Position numbers and translations under genes: made by a program. From Membranihabitans marinus (GTDB lineage Bacteria; Bacteroidota; Bacteroidia; Chitinophagales; Saprospiraceae), in assembly GCF_021729155.1 (NCBI RefSeq), contig NZ_JAJQYA010000002.1:255348-301686 (forward strand): 46,339 nt of DNA. The letters are read 5' to 3'. Below, piece after piece: positions 35,065 to 43,121 of the stretch. The notes under the pieces are model-generated. The model made no database searches. It was not told the DNA's origin and saw only the letters and a program-made list of their open reading frames with translations. The stretch's first letter is position 1; every line of letters begins with the position of its first letter.

Positions 35065-36909
35065 ATGAATACAGAAGTAAAAAATTACGATACACAGGCA
35101 GAACAAATTATTGAGACCCAAGGGTATGACGATCATTTTCATGATCATCATCACGGGGACAAATATCAGTCTGGGTTTTTTGGCAAGTACATCTTTTCCT
35201 TGGATCACAAGATTATTGGCCGTCAATTTTTAATTACAGGTATGATATGGGCCATCATCGGTGCCGCAATGTCTGTAATATTTAGATTGCAACTGGGTTT
35301 TCCTGAAGCAGATCTCGAATGGTTAAAGCCTATTTTAGGAAAATGGATCATTGTAGATAACGGTATAGGATCATTGTCACAAGAGTTTTATTATGCTTTG
35401 GTAACCATGCATGGTACTATTATCGTATTTTTTGTATTGACTGCTGGTTTAAGTGGTACATTTAGTAATTTACTTATTCCATTGCAAATCGGTGCTCGAG
35501 ATATGGCATCACCTCTAATGAATATGTTGTCTTATTGGTTCTTTTTCTTAGCCAGTATGGTAATGTTGTTTTCGTTGTTTCTAAGTACTGGACCCTTTGC
35601 AGGGGGCTGGGTTGCCTATCCTCCGCTGTCGGCTCTACCGCAGGCATCTACAGGTTCTGGAGCTGGTATGACGCTATGGCTTATCAGTTTGGTGCTTTTC
35701 GTGGTATCTACGCTTTTGGGAGGTGTCAATTATATTACTACCGTACTTAATTTGCGTACCAAAGGAATGTCATTGTGGAGAATGCCTTTGACTATCTGGG
35801 CTTTCTTTGTAACTGCTGTTATTGGTTTGTTATCTTTTCCTGTATTAGTGGCTGGATTCTTATTGTTGATGTTTGATAGAAGTTTGGGAACAAGTTTCTA
35901 TTTGAGTGAGATATTTATTGGGGGCCAAGCACTGGATCACGTAGGTGGTAGTCCAATCTTATATCAGCATTTATTCTGGTTCTTAGGTCACCCTGAGGTA
36001 TATATTATTATACTTCCTGCCATGGGTATTGTATCAGAAGTATTGTCTGTCAATAGTAGAAAGCCAATCTTTGGTTATAGAGCCATGGTTTATTCTATTT
36101 TAGCGATTGCATTTTTGTCCTTTATCGTATGGGCTCACCATATGTTTATGGCTGGTGTGAATCCTTTCTTGTCTAGCATTTTTACCATATTTACACTGAT
36201 CATTGCAGTACCTTCTGCGGTTAAGGTGTTTAACTGGATTACAACGATATATAAAGGTAACTTTAGGTTTAATCCGGCATCATTATTTGCCATTGGATTT
36301 GTATCTATGTTTATCTCTGGGGGTTTAACTGGTATCTTTTTAGGAAACTCAGTTTTGGACATTCAATTGCACGATACATATTTTGTAGTAGCTCACTTTC
36401 ACATTGTAATGGGAGTAGCTGCTTTCTTCGGTATGTTTTCTGGAATCTATCACTGGTTCCCAAAAATGTACGGAAGGTTTATGAATGAAACACTTGGTCG
36501 TATCCATTTCTGGGGTACCATTATAGGGGCTTACGTGGTATTCTGGCCTATGCACTATCTAGGTTTATTTGGTGTTCCGCGTAGATATTATAGTTTTGAT
36601 CAGTTTGATACTTTTAGAGATTTTGGTGATATCAATCAATTTATTACCATCGGTGCGATATTAACTTTCTTTGTACAGATTTTATTTGTAATTAATTTCT
36701 TCTACAGTATCTGGAACGGACGAAAAATGAAGTCTAAAAATCCGTATAAAGCCAATACTTTGGAATGGACTACTCCAATAGAAACAGGACATGGTAACTG
36801 GCCAGGAAAAATTCCTACTGTTACAAGATGGCCTTATGATTATGGAAAAGATGGGGAAGATTACATTCCTCAGGTGATCCCTTTGAAAGAAGGTGAAGAA
36901 GAACATTGA
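35065..36909 (+). CDS. coxA: Cytochrome c oxidase subunit I (A1-type heme-copper oxidase)
   Basis: The 614-residue, twelve-helix catalytic subunit has its heme a and a3/CuB ligands in MHGTIIVFF, GHPEVYIIILP (CuB histidine, the cross-linked tyrosine and the D-channel glutamate of type A1), AHHMFM and HDTYFVVAHFHIVM. It reduces oxygen to water and pumps protons. The N-terminus carries a His-rich stretch (DDHFHDHHHGDK), and the C-terminus is extended and acidic. It lies 23 bp after coxB. Confidence 0.97.
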   Translation: MNTEVKNYDTQAEQIIETQGYDDHFHDHHHGDKYQSGFFGKYIFSLDHKIIGRQFLITGMIWAIIGAAMSVIFRLQLGFPEADLEWLKPILGKWIIVDNGIGSLSQEFYYALVTMHGTIIVFFVLTAGLSGTFSNLLIPLQIGARDMASPLMNMLSYWFFFLASMVMLFSLFLSTGPFAGGWVAYPPLSALPQASTGSGAGMTLWLISLVLFVVSTLLGGVNYITTVLNLRTKGMSLWRMPLTIWAFFVTAVIGLLSFPVLVAGFLLLMFDRSLGTSFYLSEIFIGGQALDHVGGSPILYQHLFWFLGHPEVYIIILPAMGIVSEVLSVNSRKPIFGYRAMVYSILAIAFLSFIVWAHHMFMAGVNPFLSSIFTIFTLIIAVPSAVKVFNWITTIYKGNFRFNPASLFAIGFVSMFISGGLTGIFLGNSVLDIQLHDTYFVVAHFHIVMGVAAFFGMFSGIYHWFPKMYGRFMNETLGRIHFWGTIIGAYVVFWPMHYLGLFGVPRRYYSFDQFDTFRDFGDINQFITIGAILTFFVQILFVINFFYSIWNGRKMKSKNPYKANTLEWTTPIETGHGNWPGKIPTVTRWPYDYGKDGEDYIPQVIPLKEGEEEH

Positions 36910-36955
36910 TAGAGCGGAACAGGATCATTTAAATAAGATATTTTAACTAAAGCAT

Positions 36956-37846
36956 TTGAAAGTCTTACAACATAGTTTACATCTAATAGGGGAAACCTTT
37001 CGTGACATTTCATTACTGATGAAATTCAAGTTGAGTTTACTCGTAGTATTTACTTCTTCTTTGGCATTTATTATGGCTGGAGGAAGTGGAATGGGGTTAC
37101 ATTCTTTTGTAATATTTATTATGGGTGGATTTCTAGTTACGGGTTCTGCGAACGCCTTAAATCAGATTATCGAAAAAGATTACGATAGTTTGATGAGTCG
37201 GACAAAGGATAGACCTGTAGCTTCTGGTAGAATGGCTATTTCTTTTGCGATTTTGCTGGCGGGAGCCATGTGTATTAGCGGACTTTTATTATTGGCCTAT
37301 TTCAATACATTGACAGCCTTACTAGGTGCTCTTTCTGTGATATCATATGCCTTTATTTATACTCCATTGAAAAGATATTCACCAATAGCAGTATTTGTAG
37401 GTGCTTTTCCAGGAGCATTACCAGTATTAATTGGTTGTGTGGCAGTTACAGGAGAAATTACTACCTTTGCGCTATTGTTATTTGCCATTCAGTTTTTTTG
37501 GCAATTTCCCCATTTTTGGGCAATTGGTTGGTTATCATTTGATGACTATAAAAAAGCTGGGTTTAAATTAGTACCTGTAGTTGATGGTAAAATTGATGCT
37601 GGTATAGGTAAACAGTCTTTGTTTTATACAATAATGATACTTCCTGCATCAATATTGTTTTATCTAAATGGATTTATACCATTGATAGGATTGATATTGT
37701 TGTTGGTTGGCGCTGTCTACTTTATCTATAAGGCGTATTTGTTTTTCAAAGAACCTTCAGATTTTTCAGCAAGAAAGTTGTTATACGCATCTTTGTACTT
37801 TTTACCCATCATATTTAGTGTACTTTTATTTAACATGAATGGATAA
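36956..37846 (+). CDS. ctaB: Protoheme IX farnesyltransferase (heme O synthase)
   Basis: This multi-pass membrane prenyltransferase (296 residues) attaches farnesyl to heme B, making heme O for the oxidase. The allylic diphosphate site is seen in NALNQIIEKDYDSLMSRTKDRP, described as the paired N-x3-D and D-x3-M-x-R-T motifs, and a second acidic loop follows at SFDDYKKAG. A TTG at 36956 gives the longest product. An ATG at 37019 would remove 21 residues before the first helix and is a possible alternative. It sits inside the oxidase gene cluster. Confidence 0.93.
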   Translation: MKVLQHSLHLIGETFRDISLLMKFKLSLLVVFTSSLAFIMAGGSGMGLHSFVIFIMGGFLVTGSANALNQIIEKDYDSLMSRTKDRPVASGRMAISFAILLAGAMCISGLLLLAYFNTLTALLGALSVISYAFIYTPLKRYSPIAVFVGAFPGALPVLIGCVAVTGEITTFALLLFAIQFFWQFPHFWAIGWLSFDDYKKAGFKLVPVVDGKIDAGIGKQSLFYTIMILPASILFYLNGFIPLIGLILLLVGAVYFIYKAYLFFKEPSDFSARKLLYASLYFLPIIFSVLLFNMNG

Positions 37847-37849
37847 CCA

Positions 37850-38431
37850 ATGGAAGTAAGTATGCAAGCAAATAAAGCAAAGAATAATTCAGTTCACCAA
37901 TACAAATTCGCCCTGTATTTGGGAATTGCTGGATTGGTAATGATGTTTGCTGCTTTGTCGAGCGCATACATGGTTAGACAAGGGGCAGGAAATTGGTTAG
38001 AATTCCGTTTGCCCAATATGTTTTATGTAAGTACAGTGGTTATTTTGTTGAGTAGTGTAAGTTTAAGATATTGTTTAACCAGTTTCAAGAACGGCAAAAA
38101 GACAGCCTATATTTCATCCTTACTAATTACCTGTGTATTGGGAGTAGCGTTTTTATTTACTCAATATGCTGGTTGGATGGAGATGTATAACAGTGGTATC
38201 GATTTAAAGGGAAATCCTGCTGGATCCTTTGTATATGTGTTGACTTTTTTACACGCCTTTCACGTATTGGGAGGGATAGCGGTTCTCGGTGTCGCATTAT
38301 ATCATTGTTTAACCTTGAGTTTTAAGGTAAGCAAGCAGCGAATATTAAGATTAGAATTGACCAGTATATACTGGCATTTTGTAGATATACTTTGGATTTA
38401 TTTATTATTATTTTTCATTTTGCAAAGATAA
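37850..38431 (+). CDS. Cytochrome c oxidase subunit III, first copy
   Basis: The 193-residue protein has five membrane helices and the subunit III signatures LHAFHVLGG and YWHFVDILWIYL. It lacks the first two helices, like many bacterial subunit III proteins. Tandem subunit III-like genes are usual in Bacteroidota oxidase clusters. It starts 3 bp after ctaB; an in-frame ATG 12 bp downstream is an equally possible start. Confidence 0.92.
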   Translation: MEVSMQANKAKNNSVHQYKFALYLGIAGLVMMFAALSSAYMVRQGAGNWLEFRLPNMFYVSTVVILLSSVSLRYCLTSFKNGKKTAYISSLLITCVLGVAFLFTQYAGWMEMYNSGIDLKGNPAGSFVYVLTFLHAFHVLGGIAVLGVALYHCLTLSFKVSKQRILRLELTSIYWHFVDILWIYLLLFFILQR

Positions 38432-38441
38432 ATTTTTAACA

Positions 38442-39290
38442 ATGGCAACAGATACTTTGTCAGAAATCAAGAAGACGACCCAAGAAGGTCAAGGAGATTG
38501 GATGGGTGGAAAACCACCTATGAAGGCTAGTTATGGCAAATTGATGATGTGGTATTTCTTATTATCAGATGCTTTTACTTTTTCAGGTTTCCTAATAGCT
38601 TATGGAGCATTGAGAATGAGTGTACCTACCTGGCCGGTACCGGATTTTGTATTCCAAAGTTTCCCTGGTGGATTTACAGGAATGCCATTGATATTTGTAA
38701 CGGTCATGAGTTTTGTTTTGATCATCAGTTCTGTAACCATGGTTAGAGCGGTTCAGGAAGGTAAGAGAGAGAACAAAAACGGAGTGGTTTTTTGGATGTT
38801 AATGACGGTGATTGGAGGTATTGGTTTTTTGAGCTGTCAAGCTTATGAGTGGTACAATCTTATTGCAGTGGAACACATGACTCTATATGAAAATCCATTT
38901 GGTTCACATACTGTGGATGGGGTTTATATCAACGATGATGGAAGCAAAGGAGAAGCTTTTAAAGCTGGGCAATCCTATTTAGTTCACAAGACAGATGGAG
39001 AATTTCATTTTAGAAAATTTGAGATAACTAGTGGAGAGAATGCTGGAGAGATAGCTTATGAGACTCTGGGGCCAAAAGCTTTTGGTGCATTGTTTTACTG
39101 TATTACCGGATTTCACGGATTTCACGTACTTTCTGGGGTATTATTTTTATTGATAATTGCTATCAATGCAGCAAGTGGTCTTTATGTCAAACGCAAGAAT
39201 GGCTATGAGATGGTAGAAAAAATAGGGCTTTATTGGCACTTTGTGGATTTGGTCTGGGTATTTGTTTTCTTGGTATTTTACTTACTATAA
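38442..39290 (+). CDS. Cytochrome c oxidase subunit III, second copy with a large loop insert
   Basis: The 282-residue protein has the same subunit III core (FHGFHVLSGVLFLL, YWHFVDLVWVFVFL) but carries an insert of about 70 residues (roughly 147-216, from MTLYENPFG to YETLGPKA) between the third and fourth helices. The insert is hydrophilic and rich in Gly, Asp and Glu and should lie on one membrane face. It probably contacts other subunits of the complex. The gene lies 10 bp after the first copy. Confidence 0.92.
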   Translation: MATDTLSEIKKTTQEGQGDWMGGKPPMKASYGKLMMWYFLLSDAFTFSGFLIAYGALRMSVPTWPVPDFVFQSFPGGFTGMPLIFVTVMSFVLIISSVTMVRAVQEGKRENKNGVVFWMLMTVIGGIGFLSCQAYEWYNLIAVEHMTLYENPFGSHTVDGVYINDDGSKGEAFKAGQSYLVHKTDGEFHFRKFEITSGENAGEIAYETLGPKAFGALFYCITGFHGFHVLSGVLFLLIIAINAASGLYVKRKNGYEMVEKIGLYWHFVDLVWVFVFLVFYLL

Positions 39291-39304
39291 AAATTTAATT
39301 TAAG

Positions 39305-39730
39305 ATGGCACATCAAAGTTACGAAGCGCAAAAAAAAGCGGTATATAAAGGATTAGTTTTCTTGGCTATTATTACCTTGATTGAAGTAGTGTTTTCACTC
39401 TTTGGCAAAGGACATATAATCTGGGAAGGAGCGGCTCATTCCGTGGTAGTAAAATATGTTGTTGGATTGATCATTATCGGTCTATCACTGTATAAAGCTT
39501 TTTTCATTATTTTTGAATTTATGCACATGTCTCATGAGAAAAAGACCTTGGCTCGTTCTGTATTATTGCCAATGTGTTTGTTAATCTGGGCAGTGATTGC
39601 ATTTTTATACGAAGGGAATTACTGGAACAACAGTCGTTCGTATATATTGGCGAAGGATCATGAGAAAACAGAGAGGGTTATGCCTGAACTACCAGTAAAA
39701 GAAGATGTTAAACAAGTGGGACATCACTAA
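39305..39730 (+). CDS. Cytochrome c oxidase subunit IV-like protein
   Basis: The 141-residue protein has three membrane helices (about 16-33, 48-68 and 81-100), with the family pattern FEFMHMSHEKK at the end of the second. It matches the CtaF/COX4_pro-type small subunit of bacterial oxidases. The C-terminal tail (ERVMPELPVKEDVKQVGHH) is soluble. A strong hairpin terminator follows 35 bp after its stop codon. Confidence 0.85.
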   Translation: MAHQSYEAQKKAVYKGLVFLAIITLIEVVFSLFGKGHIIWEGAAHSVVVKYVVGLIIIGLSLYKAFFIIFEFMHMSHEKKTLARSVLLPMCLLIWAVIAFLYEGNYWNNSRSYILAKDHEKTERVMPELPVKEDVKQVGHH

Positions 39731-39765
39731 AAGAGAAAGTATTCATTAATACAGATATTACTTTT

Positions 39766-39795
39766 AAATAGCGGATGTTATCATCCGCTATTTTT
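39766..39795 (+). terminator. Intrinsic terminator after the oxidase subunit IV gene
   Basis: AAATAGCGGATG and CATCCGCTATTT form a perfect 12-bp stem around TTAT, and the T-run continues to 39795. It probably ends or attenuates the act-cox transcript. The octamer TATTTTTG at 39789-39796, a fit to the -7 consensus, overlaps the T-run and could restart transcription for the next three genes. Confidence 0.75.
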
Positions 39796-39821
39796 GTATA
39801 TATAGCTAAATAATTTCAATT

Positions 39822-40361
39822 GTGAAAAATGTAAAAGGAGTATTTATTATAGTTTTGGTGCTCTTTGCTATTCCAATCGCCGGATATTTTGTTTTAAAAC
39901 AAGGAGCCAAGGACAGAATGGAAATCTCGGGGAAATTACAGCCCAAAGGTCAGATAGATAAAAATCTATCATTGATCGTCTTAGAAAATGATGAGTTGGA
40001 TACTGTCTCAATGATGGATATGCCCTATATATTAAAGGTCATAGCTAATGGTAAGGATGATGTAAATATTGAGAATTTGGAAAAGATAATTCATATAATC
40101 AATGATCGTACAGATTTAGCTTTTTTCGTAATAGAAGAGGAGGTGAGTCCTTATAAAGGGGAACGCATTTATACCACCCAATTTTTGAAATCTGCAGAAG
40201 ATATTTTAAAGCCAAACGAAGTGATATTATTGGATTGGAAAAATCAGATATTACAGCGCTATGATTTAATCGAAAATAAAAATGTTTATGGAGCTCTGTT
40301 AGAGGATATCTCTTATGCATTGCCGATGATTGATTATAAGATAGAACAGGAAAATAAATAA
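39822..40361 (+). CDS. Sco-position protein without cysteines
   Basis: The 179-residue protein (GTG start; no in-frame ATG before residue 33) has one N-terminal membrane anchor and a soluble domain. Bacteroidota oxidase clusters usually carry a SCO1/SenC copper chaperone here, between subunit IV and DUF420. The C-terminal part (VILLDWKNQILQRYDL, then LLEDISYAL) resembles the end of Sco proteins, where a D-x-x-G-x-I-x-x-Y-D strand precedes the last helix. The copper-binding CxxxC is absent, and the whole protein contains no cysteine. It is probably a degenerate or repurposed thioredoxin-fold protein; homology to Sco is inferred from position and faint pattern. Confidence 0.6.
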   Translation: MKNVKGVFIIVLVLFAIPIAGYFVLKQGAKDRMEISGKLQPKGQIDKNLSLIVLENDELDTVSMMDMPYILKVIANGKDDVNIENLEKIIHIINDRTDLAFFVIEEEVSPYKGERIYTTQFLKSAEDILKPNEVILLDWKNQILQRYDLIENKNVYGALLEDISYALPMIDYKIEQENK

Positions 40362-40363
40362 GT

Positions 40364-40903
40364 ATGGAACGAACACTAGTTGAAAATAAAAAGCTTGAAA
40401 AAAAATTGAATATAGCATCTATATTGATTAGTGCTGTAGTTTTATTGTTAGTGGTGTTGATGCGAAGAGTTAAAATCGATGTTGGGGTAGATTTTTCATT
40501 TTTACCACCACTGCATGCTATTTTAAATTCAGCGGCAGCTATCGCGCTAATTTTGGCGTTGTCTGCGATAAAGAAGAAGAATGCGGCGTTGCATCAAAGA
40601 TATATTTATTGGGCCATTGGATTTTCTGTTGTTTTTTTATTGTCCTATGTATTGTATCATTTTACAACTCCTGAAACCCTTTATTGCAAAGAGGGAAGCA
40701 TTCGATATGTGTATTTTTTCTTATTGATTACTCATGTTGTATTGGCAGCCTTTATTTTGCCCTTTATATTATTGACATTTACTAGGGCATATACCGAACA
40801 ATTCGAACGTCATAAAAAAATGGCAAGATGGGTATTCCCCTTGTGGTTATATGTGGCCATTACCGGTCCAGTTGTTTATTTAATGCTTGCACCTTGTTAC
40901 TAA
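40364..40903 (+). CDS. DUF420 membrane protein, probable oxidase assembly factor
   Basis: The 179-residue protein has five membrane helices and the DUF420 pattern: FLPPLHAILNSAAA, HQRYIYWA, YHFTTPE, LITHVVLAAFILPFILLTFTRA and HKKMARWVFPLWLYVAITGP with conserved histidines. DUF420 (CtaM-like) proteins accompany heme-copper oxidases and are needed for their maturation in Firmicutes. It starts 2 bp after the Sco-position gene. Confidence 0.85.
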   Translation: MERTLVENKKLEKKLNIASILISAVVLLLVVLMRRVKIDVGVDFSFLPPLHAILNSAAAIALILALSAIKKKNAALHQRYIYWAIGFSVVFLLSYVLYHFTTPETLYCKEGSIRYVYFFLLITHVVLAAFILPFILLTFTRAYTEQFERHKKMARWVFPLWLYVAITGPVVYLMLAPCY

Positions 40904-40921
40904 ATATTATATCTTTGTATT

Positions 40922-41185
40922 ATGTCTAAAAAATATAGTTATATACTCGTAGTTATAGTTTTGATAGGTCTATGTTTATTGCCTTCTACTGAAGTTTTGG
41001 CGCAATGTCCGATGTGCAAGATGTCGGCTGAATCTAATCTTTCAAATGGGGGTTCTGCTGGTCAGGGTTTAAATAAGGGAATCTTGTTCTTATTGAGTTT
41101 ACCCTATTTATTAATTGGTACACTGGGCTATGTATGGTGGAAGAATAAAAATAAGACTGTAGCCGATTTTTCCGAAGAAGGATAA
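40922..41185 (+). CDS. Small exported CxxC membrane protein at the end of the oxidase cluster
   Basis: The 87-residue product has a signal peptide ending at VLAQ, and the mature N-terminus begins CPMCKMSAESN (Cys29 and Cys32, with Met31 and Met34 beside them). One membrane helix follows (about 50-69), then a lysine-rich cytoplasmic tail. Similar small proteins sit at this place in Bacteroidota oxidase loci, but I know no assigned function. The Cys/Met cluster facing the periplasm suggests metal or redox handling during CuA or CuB assembly. Confidence 0.65.
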   Translation: MSKKYSYILVVIVLIGLCLLPSTEVLAQCPMCKMSAESNLSNGGSAGQGLNKGILFLLSLPYLLIGTLGYVWWKNKNKTVADFSEEG

Positions 41186-41278
41186 TTTTTAAATAGCTTA
41201 TCGATCAAATTAATGACTAATTATTTTCCGGTATAGGAGAATAAACATGGTTTACTTGGTTTATTGGTGTAGGTTATT

Positions 41279-41313
41279 CGAATTACTTCTATCATTGACG
41301 GTAATTCGTATAA
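41279..41313. repeat. Inverted repeat with GTAATTCGTATAA motif
   Basis: CGAATTAC (41279-41286) and GTAATTCG (41301-41308) are perfect 8-bp inverted arms 14 bp apart. The second arm begins the 13-mer GTAATTCGTATAA, which also occurs at 17961 and 43651. It lies 25 bp beyond the 3' end of the beta-barrel gene on the minus strand. Confidence 0.4.
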
Positions 41314-41338
41314 GGTCTCTGTGAAATGTGGATCGTGT

Positions 41339-41788
41339 TTATCGATCTAAGATATACCGCAAACTTACTCCACCACCTCCAGCTTCTAATCCATTGCTAC
41401 CAGTGATAAATACATTGGGCATCCAATCTAGTGAGACATTGAGTGGTATATCTCTAAAGCTATAATCCAATCCAATGGCTCCTGCAATGCCAATACCCAA
41501 TTCACCACTTTTAAGCAGGATACTTCCACCAGCTCCCCAATACCAAGTTAATCCAGCCACATCGTTGGCAAAATTATTGTGTTTTTCATATACTAAGGCG
41601 GCGTAAAGATTGCCAAAATAAAAACCAGCCATTCCCTCAAATGCGGAAGCATTTGAAATAAATTGCTTGTATGTAACATTGGCTCCTAAACCTGCTCGAA
41701 TACCGAAGGATCGAGAATAATCTTGTGCTTGCCCTTCCATCATAAATAGACAACAGATGGCAAAGATAGAAAGTAAAATTTTTTTCAT
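41339..41788 (-). CDS. Small outer-membrane beta-barrel protein
   Basis: The 149-residue product has a clear signal peptide (cleavage near GQAQ, residue 22) and then alternating short strands with glycine turns and aromatic residues (SFGIRAGLGANVTYKQF, LEAGGGGVSLRYIL). It ends in a strand close to the C-terminus. This fits a small eight-stranded outer-membrane barrel, such as those common in Bacteroidota. No specific family is recognised. It stands alone between the oxidase cluster and DUF423. Confidence 0.65.
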   Translation of the reverse strand: MKKILLSIFAICCLFMMEGQAQDYSRSFGIRAGLGANVTYKQFISNASAFEGMAGFYFGNLYAALVYEKHNNFANDVAGLTWYWGAGGSILLKSGELGIGIAGAIGLDYSFRDIPLNVSLDWMPNVFITGSNGLEAGGGGVSLRYILDR

Positions 41789-41823
41789 AATTTACTATTG
41801 AAGAAGGTCAGTTTAAACCTTTA

Positions 41824-42225
41824 TTAATTGCCTAACTTGACTTTTACAAGATAAACAACTACAAATATCCACCCTAATATAAGAAATAATCCACCGATCG
41901 GTGTGATTGGACCCAATATTTTTGATGGTATGCCATGTAAAGATTGTGTTGCCAATAGATATAGGGAACCAGAAAAAAGCAAAATCCCGATAAAGGCAGC
42001 GTTCCAAGCGTAATCAATGAATTTGGAATGATCACTGGGAACGATGTAACCAATATTTAAGATAACAATCATTAAAAATACATGGTAAAAATGATAGCGA
42101 CTTCCCGTTTCAAAAATAGCTTTACCGTAATCGTCAAAATGTTTATCTAAAGCATGGGCTCCAAATGCTCCAATAATAACTGCCAAACCACCCATTATGA
42201 ATGTAATAATCGCTTTAATATACAT
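41824..42225 (-). CDS. DUF423 membrane protein (YgdD-like)
   Basis: The 133-residue protein has four membrane helices. The pattern GGLAVIIGAFGAHALDKHF and YHFYHVFLMI is typical of DUF423. Its function is unknown; it is a small inner-membrane protein present in many bacteria. The start lies 8 bp after the uracil-DNA glycosylase stop codon, so the two are cotranscribed. Confidence 0.88.
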   Translation of the reverse strand: MYIKAIITFIMGGLAVIIGAFGAHALDKHFDDYGKAIFETGSRYHFYHVFLMIVILNIGYIVPSDHSKFIDYAWNAAFIGILLFSGSLYLLATQSLHGIPSKILGPITPIGGLFLILGWIFVVVYLVKVKLGN

Positions 42226-42233
42226 GGTACTGT

Positions 42234-42917
42234 CTATTTTATTGCCCAGTCAATGGGCTGTTTGTTATGGGTACAAAGGTACGAATTGGCATCTATAAAA
42301 TGGTTGTTTCCGGCAAATCTATTGCGGGCAAGGGGAGAAGGATGGGCACTTGTTAGAATTAAATGTTGATTTTCATCAATTAAGTCCTTTTTCTTGATGG
42401 CAAAATTCCCCCATAACATAAAGACGAGGTGTTGATGTTGATCTGATAAGGTTTGGATAACCGCATCGGTAAATTTTTCCCAACCTATTTTTCGATGTGA
42501 GCCCGGTTTACCTGCTTCTACAGTTAGAAAGGCATTGAGTAAAAATACTCCTTGTTGAGCCCAATAACTCAGATCTCCATGTTCGGGAATGGGAATATCC
42601 AGACTTCTGTTGATCTCTTTGTAAATATTTTTTAGTGAAGGTGGTGTTTTGATATGTTTGGGAACAGAGAAGCTCAATCCCATAGCTTGTTCAGGTCGAT
42701 GGTAGGGATCTTGTCCTATGATGACGACCTTTATTTTGTTAAAAGGAGTAGAGTTAAAGGCGTTAAATAATTTGTTATCAGGAGGATATATTGTTTTTCC
42801 CAGTTGTTTTTCTCCTTGTAAGTATTGAATGATTTCTCTGTAATAGTCTTGTTGCATTTGGTCAAACAATACTTCTCGCCAGGTGTTTTCCATTGGTATA
42901 TTGGGGGCAATTTTCAT
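42234..42917 (-). CDS. ung: Uracil-DNA glycosylase, family 1
   Basis: The 227-residue enzyme removes uracil from DNA. Asp70 in VVIIGQDPYH is the water-activating residue, and GLSFSVP, LLNAFLTVE and LTSAHPSPLA follow as expected. The segment after HPSPL (ARNRFAGNNHF) differs from the usual S-A-x-R-G-F-F-G, but the leucine that enters the DNA minor groove is present. The length is normal. Confidence 0.95.
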   Translation of the reverse strand: MKIAPNIPMENTWREVLFDQMQQDYYREIIQYLQGEKQLGKTIYPPDNKLFNAFNSTPFNKIKVVIIGQDPYHRPEQAMGLSFSVPKHIKTPPSLKNIYKEINRSLDIPIPEHGDLSYWAQQGVFLLNAFLTVEAGKPGSHRKIGWEKFTDAVIQTLSDQHQHLVFMLWGNFAIKKKDLIDENQHLILTSAHPSPLARNRFAGNNHFIDANSYLCTHNKQPIDWAIK

Positions 42918-42977
42918 AAATTTTAAATTTTTTTATTAATTTGATGCGAAAATATGCTTTAATTTAAAATGAATTTC

Positions 42978-42985
42978 TAATTTTG
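42978..42985 (+). promoter_or_regulatory. -7 box of the tRNA-Arg gene
   Basis: TAATTTTG fits TAnnTTTG and lies 22 bp before the mature tRNA. A -33 TTG at the usual 19-bp spacing is not clear. Confidence 0.45.
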
Positions 42986-43007
42986 TGGCGCAATAAAATA
43001 AAAAAAT

Positions 43008-43081
43008 GGCTCCGTAGCTCAGCTGGATAGAGCAACTGACTTCTAATCAGTAGGTCAAAGGTTCGAATCCTTTCGGGGTCA
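43008..43081 (+). tRNA. tRNA-Arg (anticodon TCT)
   Basis: The 74-base cloverleaf has an acceptor stem GGCTCCG with CGGGGTC (two G-T pairs), a D-arm with AGCTCAGCTGGATAGAGC, an anticodon stem ACTGA/TCAGT holding the loop CTTCTAA (anticodon TCT) and a T-arm with GGTTCGAATCC. The discriminator is A, and the CCA end is not encoded. It reads AGA/AGG codons, which are common in the AT-rich genes here. Confidence 0.95.
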
Positions 43082-43091
43082 CTTGATTATC

Positions 43092-43121
43092 AAAGAGTTA
43101 AGTCGATCGACTTAACTCTTT
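43092..43121 (+). terminator. Strong intrinsic terminator of the tRNA-Arg gene
   Basis: A perfect 30-bp palindrome with 15-base arms (AAAGAGTTAAGTCGA and its complement) is followed by more T residues, 10 bp after the tRNA. Sequence symmetry means it could also terminate transcription from the other side. Confidence 0.88.
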
